A stretch of DNA of 9,655 nt from Lentisphaeria bacterium. Its GTDB lineage: Bacteria > Verrucomicrobiota > Lentisphaeria > Victivallales > JAUVCU01. Positions 6,528 through 9,655 of the stretch are shown one piece after another. The stretch is taken from positions 1-9,655 of the forward strand of contig JAUVCU010000036.1 in the NCBI GenBank assembly GCA_030590715.1. The letters run 5' to 3'. How positions within the stretch are numbered: position 1 is the first letter of the stretch; each line of letters begins with the position of its first letter. The position numbers and the translations under genes were made by a program. The notes under the pieces are model-generated. The model was not told where the DNA came from. It did no database searches and saw only the letters and a program-made list of their open reading frames with translations.

Positions 6528-7361
6528 CTCATACATTGTGCCCTTTTGTTATGTTTATTTATATCGCCATTCACACATGCGGCCGACAAAATCCCACAAA
6601 GAATCGTTACATTAGGATCTTCGGTGACCCAACAACTGTATCTGCTCGGAGCCGGAAATCGAATCGTTGGTAATACCACCTACTGTAATGTCCCGGAGGA
6701 GGCCAAAAACAAAGAAAAAGTCGGAACAATCCGGTCAATTAATGTGGAAAAGATCCTCAGCCTTAAGCCCGACATAGTTTTCTCAACCGGCATGTCTTCA
6801 ATGAGGCAGGTACAACTCCTCCAAAAGCTCGGGATCAAAACAGAACCAATTCTTACCCCTAAAAGCTTTGATGAGATTTGTGCTAATTTTGAAATGCTCG
6901 GTCAAATAACAGGACAGACTAAAGAAGCTAAAACAATAATAGATTCAGCAAAATCGGTAGTTCAGGAACAGAGAAACAAAATAAAAAAAACCAGGCAGCC
7001 GAAAGTATTCTTTCAGATCGGAGTAAAGCCGATTTTTACGGTTTCAAAGAATTTTTATCTAAACGACCTTATCTCATTCAGCGGCGGAATAAATATTGCA
7101 GAAAACGAATCAGAGGGTATTTACAGCCGCGAAAAAGTTATAGCTGAGAATCCTGACATTATCATCATCACTACTATGGGCGTGAATGGTGATAAGGAAA
7201 AAGAGACATGGATGAAGTTTACGGAGCTTAATGCTGTCAAAAACAATTCAATCTTTATTGTTTCATCCGAAAAAATGTGTAATCCAAATCCGGTAAGTTT
7301 TGTGGAAAACCTTAAGCATATGGTCGCAATATTAAACAAGTCAAAAAAATGGGTTCAATAA
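6513..7361 (+). CDS. BtuF/FecB-type periplasmic substrate-binding protein (class III)
   Basis: From GTG 6513 this is 282 aa, normal for the family. It starts with a classic signal peptide, MLKARLIHCALLLCLFISPFTHA, cut before ADK (about residue 23). The mature part has the two-lobe TroA/BtuF pattern: RIVTLGSSVTQQLYLLGAGNRIVG (30-53), VGTIRSINVEKILSLKPDIVF (70-90), a long linking helix (about 134-160), PKVFFQIGVKPIFTVSKN (163-180), GGINIAENESEGIYSREKVIAENPDIIIIT (191-220) and the closing CNPNPVSFVENLKHMVAIL. It delivers a chelate (cobalamin, haem or siderophore; not decidable here) to the permease encoded next. The frame stays open back to ATG 5973, giving a possible 462-aa form whose extra 180 residues are encoded by hairpin repeats. 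I prefer 6513 because it restores a normal signal peptide, though no Shine-Dalgarno precedes it. The stop abuts the next ATG. Confidence 0.87.
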   Translation: MLKARLIHCALLLCLFISPFTHAADKIPQRIVTLGSSVTQQLYLLGAGNRIVGNTTYCNVPEEAKNKEKVGTIRSINVEKILSLKPDIVFSTGMSSMRQVQLLQKLGIKTEPILTPKSFDEICANFEMLGQITGQTKEAKTIIDSAKSVVQEQRNKIKKTRQPKVFFQIGVKPIFTVSKNFYLNDLISFSGGINIAENESEGIYSREKVIAENPDIIIITTMGVNGDKEKETWMKFTELNAVKNNSIFIVSSEKMCNPNPVSFVENLKHMVAILNKSKKWVQ

Positions 7362-8372
7362 ATGGATAACAATCGTGCTTTTAAGTGGAGCTGCATCATA
7401 GGAATTCTAACTTCACTGTGTATAATTTGTGCGCTTATCTCTATTAGTATAGGGGCAACTCATATATCAGTTGCAGAAATTATAAAAACTATTTTATCGG
7501 ACGAACAAACTCCTCAATCGAGCATTATTTTCAAAATAAGGCTGCCGCGAATAATCCTTGGTTTTTCAGTCGGAGGCGCTCTCAGCCTGTCCGGAGTCAT
7601 TCTACAAGGTGTGTTCCGCAACCCGCTCGTTGAGCCATATACCCTTGGTATTTCAGGCGGCGCCTCACTCGGTGTTTGTCTCGCTATTGTTCTTAAACTA
7701 ACAGCTGTTATAGGTATAATAGCGTTTCCGCTGACTGGTTTTACCGGCGCCTTACTGACCATTTTTATAGTTTACTCAATCAACGCCGGCAAAGGAGTAG
7801 TAAACAGCCAGGGGATGCTTCTTTCAGGTGTCATGATCAGCTTCATTTCTTCGTCAATCGTCATGCTTCTCATCGCTTTATCCACAACGGAAGACCTTAA
7901 AAGTATCATTTTCTGGATTATGGGCTCGCTGGATGAACCGAACGACATGCTGATCTATCTGTCACTGGCAACTTCGATTATAGGGCTGTGTATAGCTTAC
8001 TTTTTCAGCATTCAGCTGAATGCTCTTTCACTTGGAGAAGAAGAAGCATTCAATCTTGGCATAAACACCGTTCGCACAAAAAAAATACTATTTGTAATAG
8101 CCTCATTACTAGCCGGCCTAAGTGTTTCTGTTACCGGAATCATAGGTTTTGTCGGGCTGGTCATACCACATCTTATGCGCATGTTTACCGGGAGTGACCA
8201 CCGAATCCTCCTGATCACATCATTCCTCGGCGGTGGACTATTTCTGGTTATGTGCGATACTCTTGCACGTACTATTATAGCCCCGCTTGAACTCCCGGTC
8301 GGCGTTATCACCGGAATAATCGGCGGTTCTGTGTTTATTTATGCCCTAAACAAAAGGAGTATTAATCTATAA
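7362..8372 (+). CDS. FecCD/BtuC-type ABC importer permease
   Basis: A 336-aa, very hydrophobic protein of the usual FecCD size with about ten membrane segments. Family landmarks are clear: RLPRIILGFSVGGALSLSGV (60-79), LQGVFRNPLVEPYTLGISGG (81-100), the cytoplasmic LNALSLGEEEAFNLGI stretch (219-234) expected to touch the ATPase, GFVGLVIPHLMRMFTGSDHR (262-281), and the LPVGVITGIIGGSVFIYAL end (311-329). It forms the dimeric inner-membrane channel for the chelate handed over by the binding protein. ATG 7362 follows the previous stop directly and lacks a visible Shine-Dalgarno, so translation is probably coupled. Its TAA shares its last base with the ATPase ATG. BtuC versus FecD/FepD substrate class cannot be told from this sequence. 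Confidence 0.93.
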   Translation: MDNNRAFKWSCIIGILTSLCIICALISISIGATHISVAEIIKTILSDEQTPQSSIIFKIRLPRIILGFSVGGALSLSGVILQGVFRNPLVEPYTLGISGGASLGVCLAIVLKLTAVIGIIAFPLTGFTGALLTIFIVYSINAGKGVVNSQGMLLSGVMISFISSSIVMLLIALSTTEDLKSIIFWIMGSLDEPNDMLIYLSLATSIIGLCIAYFFSIQLNALSLGEEEAFNLGINTVRTKKILFVIASLLAGLSVSVTGIIGFVGLVIPHLMRMFTGSDHRILLITSFLGGGLFLVMCDTLARTIIAPLELPVGVITGIIGGSVFIYALNKRSINL

Positions 8373-9166
8373 TGGCTTCTATTATTTCATGCAGAAAACT
8401 TGTCTGCGGCTATCTCAAAACACCTGTTTTAAATAACATTGACCTGGATGTTAAAGCGGGAGAAATGGTCGGGATCATCGGCCCCAACGGGTGCGGGAAA
8501 ACAACGCTTATTAAATCTCTTTCCGGATTTCTTAAGCCTATTTCCGGAGAAATTTTGATTCACGGAAAATCAATAAAAAACTGTTCGTCATCATTCATTT
8601 CACAAAAAGTGGCTGTGGTAAATCAATCTATGACACCGCTTTCTATGTCTGTTTCCGATTACGTCACTATGGGACGGCTGGCTTTCTTCAAGAAATTCCA
8701 GTTTTTCGAAACCAGTAAGGATAGAAAAGTAGTAGAAAATAATCTTAAGCTAACTGACTCGTTTAAGAACAAAGACAAGATGCTCAATGAATTGAGCGGC
8801 GGAGAACGCCAGCTTGCCCAGATTGCCAGAGCACTTACCCAGCAGCCAGATATTATCCTGCTGGACGAACCAACGTCGCATCTGGATATCACGCACCAGA
8901 TAAGAATTCTCAATCTCGTCAGAAAGCTGAATCACGAATTGGGATTGACGGTTATAATGGTTATTCACGATCTAAATCTGGCCGCCGAATACTGCGACCG
9001 CCTGGTGATGATCGACAACGGGAATATTTATAAGGATGGAACAACTGAGAACGTTTTGACCGAAGAGTCACTATTGAATGTATATAAGACAAAGGTCAGT
9101 GTGAATAAAAATCCATTATCCGGCAAGCCATTGATTATTCCACATACAGAAATGCTGTCTGTTTAG
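8372..9166 (+). CDS. BtuD/FepC-type ABC importer ATPase
   Basis: A 264-aa ATPase with every expected motif: Walker A GPNGCGKT (37-44), Q-loop Gln85 (VVNQ), signature LSGGE (141-145), Walker B IILLDE (161-166), D-loop SHLD (169-172) and switch His199 (VIHD). It powers the permease encoded just before it, with which it overlaps by one base. AAAGGAG at 8352-8358 lies upstream of ATG 8372 at a slightly long distance. After the helical region the C-terminus runs about 40 residues beyond the core (to TEMLSV), normal for this family. It is the last gene of the operon on this strand. No clear rho-independent terminator follows; a short GAGGA/TCCTC pairing at 9166-9184 lacks a T-tract. Confidence 0.95.
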   Translation: MASIISCRKLVCGYLKTPVLNNIDLDVKAGEMVGIIGPNGCGKTTLIKSLSGFLKPISGEILIHGKSIKNCSSSFISQKVAVVNQSMTPLSMSVSDYVTMGRLAFFKKFQFFETSKDRKVVENNLKLTDSFKNKDKMLNELSGGERQLAQIARALTQQPDIILLDEPTSHLDITHQIRILNLVRKLNHELGLTVIMVIHDLNLAAEYCDRLVMIDNGNIYKDGTTENVLTEESLLNVYKTKVSVNKNPLSGKPLIIPHTEMLSV

Positions 9167-9219
9167 AGGATAACAATACTCCTCAATTATAGTGTTTACT
9201 AAAGCTATGCAAATGAGTT

Positions 9220-9286
9220 GTTTGAGTTCAAGCTTTAGTTTGAATACCTGAAGTGGAATCCAACAAGCTAAAGCTTGAACTCCAAC
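9220..9286. repeat. Large inverted repeat, 23-bp arms
   Basis: Arms at 9220-9242 and 9264-9286 are reverse complements at 21 of 23 positions, with a perfect 15-bp core (GAGTTCAAGCTTTAG at 9224-9238 against CTAAAGCTTGAACTC at 9268-9282). The 21-nt loop is AT-leaning. The stem is AT-rich and is not followed by a T-tract, so a terminator role is uncertain. A third, interrupted copy of the arm surrounds the MITE-like element (about 9408-9419 plus 9539-9542). Confidence 0.87.
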
Positions 9287-9419
9287 ACTTCTTATGCGGC
9301 GCCTAATCAGTAAATACGCTTCTCGAGGATTGATACACGATAAGCATCCACACCTATTTCCCAAAAGCTTATTAACTTCCAGAAATAAAATATAAAAAGG
9401 TGTACACTTCAAGCTTCAG

Positions 9420-9532
9420 GGGCAGTCTATTTAATCCGGAATTTGGTAAAAATCGCCAAAATCCTTTTGTAAGTCGTTGGTGTAAGTATACAAACTGTCA
9501 AAATTACCGTTTTTCGACTGAATAGACAGCCC
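9420..9532. mobile_element. MITE-like element, 113 bp, with CTTCAG target duplication
   Basis: The ends are inverted: GGGCAGTCTATTTAATC at 9420 against the reverse complement of the right end, GGGCTGTCTATTCAGTC (14 of 17 match). A 6-bp direct repeat, CTTCAG, flanks the element (9414-9419 and 9533-9538), as expected for a target duplication; reading the ends one base wider gives a 4-bp TTCA duplication instead. No coding capacity is inside, so it would depend on a transposase elsewhere. The family of the parent insertion sequence was not identified. Confidence 0.68.
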
Positions 9533-9558
9533 CTTCAGCTTGTAAAAATGAGAGACAA

Positions 9559-9655
9559 CTAGTCAAATAGATCAGACTGCGATTCAAAAAAGCTTTGGAC
9601 TTTTCGTTCGGTTACCTTTTCATCGCCGATAAAAGGGCCGTCAAGTAATTCTGAC
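9559..9655 (-). CDS. C-terminal end of a minus-strand protein, truncated by window edge
   Basis: Reading the minus strand inward from 9654, the frame is open for 31 codons to TAG at 9559-9561. It reads SELLDGPFIGDEKVTERK followed by VQSFFESQSDLFD. The amino-acid mix (acidic/hydrophobic helix with a charged end) looks like a genuine protein terminus rather than random frame. I do not recognise the family. It converges on the transport operon, with the MITE-like element just beyond its stop. The call rests on a short fragment. Confidence 0.45.
   Translation of the reverse strand, partial: SELLDGPFIGDEKVTERKVQSFFESQSDLFD

Larger units (their letters stand above)
9167..9558. other. Gene-free convergent intergenic region holding repeats
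   Basis: About 390 bp between the ATPase stop and the end of the probable minus-strand gene. It holds the large inverted repeat at 9220-9286 and the MITE-like element at 9420-9532. Nothing else was recognised in 9287-9404: no tRNA, no convincing terminator and no start with a good ribosome site. A minus-strand open frame across 9116-9412 runs through the inverted repeat and back into the ATPase gene and looks accidental. Confidence 0.7.

Noticed and set aside
6025..6530. Possible CRISPR array because of repeated hairpin units
   Set aside because: Repeats are of several different kinds and lengths, spaced irregularly, with no unique equal-length spacers and no cas gene.
6404..6679. Minus-strand open frame across the repeat region
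   Set aside because: It is encoded by the hairpin repeats and by the antisense of the binding-protein gene; Cys/Arg-rich and without recognisable features.
8352..8374. Cobalamin riboswitch or other leader in front of the ABC genes
   Set aside because: The ABC genes overlap or abut, leaving no space, and the repeat region before the binding protein shows no conserved B12-box-like motif.
9166..9184. GAGGA/TCCTC hairpin as a terminator of the operon
   Set aside because: The stem is only 5 bp with a 9-nt loop and no run of T follows.
9116..9412. Minus-strand 98-codon open frame
   Set aside because: It runs through the inverted repeat and into the end of the ATPase gene, has no ribosome site and no protein-like domain pattern.

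Overview
The window looks like a chromosomal segment of a Gram-negative (diderm) bacterium with an AT-leaning genome. It encodes a SurA-like periplasmic chaperone, a TonB energy-coupling system and a periplasmic-binding-protein ABC importer. The gene content does not fix the taxon. Gene order matches the TonB2/TtpC-type clusters known from Vibrio, while the hairpin-rich interspersed repeats recall, from memory only, genomes of the PVC group (Lentisphaerota/Planctomycetota-like). That placement is a guess.

Layout. Positions 2-9166 carry ten genes, all on the + strand and tightly packed (overlaps of 1 or 17 nt, abutting ends, gaps of 16 nt or less), except for a repeat-filled stretch near 5984-6512. 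In order they are: the 3' part of a SurA-like gene (open at the left edge); a DUF3450-like secreted coiled-coil protein; a TtpC-like ExbB-type protein with a periplasmic coiled coil; a short ExbB2; ExbD2; TonB; a secreted TPR protein; then a BtuF/FecB-type binding protein, a FecCD/BtuC-type permease and a BtuD/FepC-type ATPase. From 9167 to about 9558 there is no gene: the stretch holds a large inverted repeat and a 113-bp MITE-like element that appears to have landed inside another copy of that repeat. At the right edge, the C-terminal end of a probable minus-strand gene converges on the operon.

How it works together. The TtpC-ExbB2-ExbD2 inner-membrane motor would use the proton gradient to energise TonB, which drives an outer-membrane receptor not present in the window. 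DUF3450-like and TPR proteins are usual accessories of this TonB class. The substrate (iron-siderophore, haem or cobalamin class) would then be captured by the binding protein and moved into the cytoplasm by the permease/ATPase. The SurA-like protein could help outer-membrane protein assembly.

Most unusual part: about 500 bp of hairpin repeats (two families present twice, plus at least three single hairpins) lies between the TPR gene and the binding-protein gene. It is stop-free in the same frame as the binding protein. A start with a Shine-Dalgarno-like AGGA overlaps the TPR stop, and a second likely start (GTG 6513) lies inside a repeat hairpin. The repeats may have invaded the signal-peptide region of the binding-protein gene.
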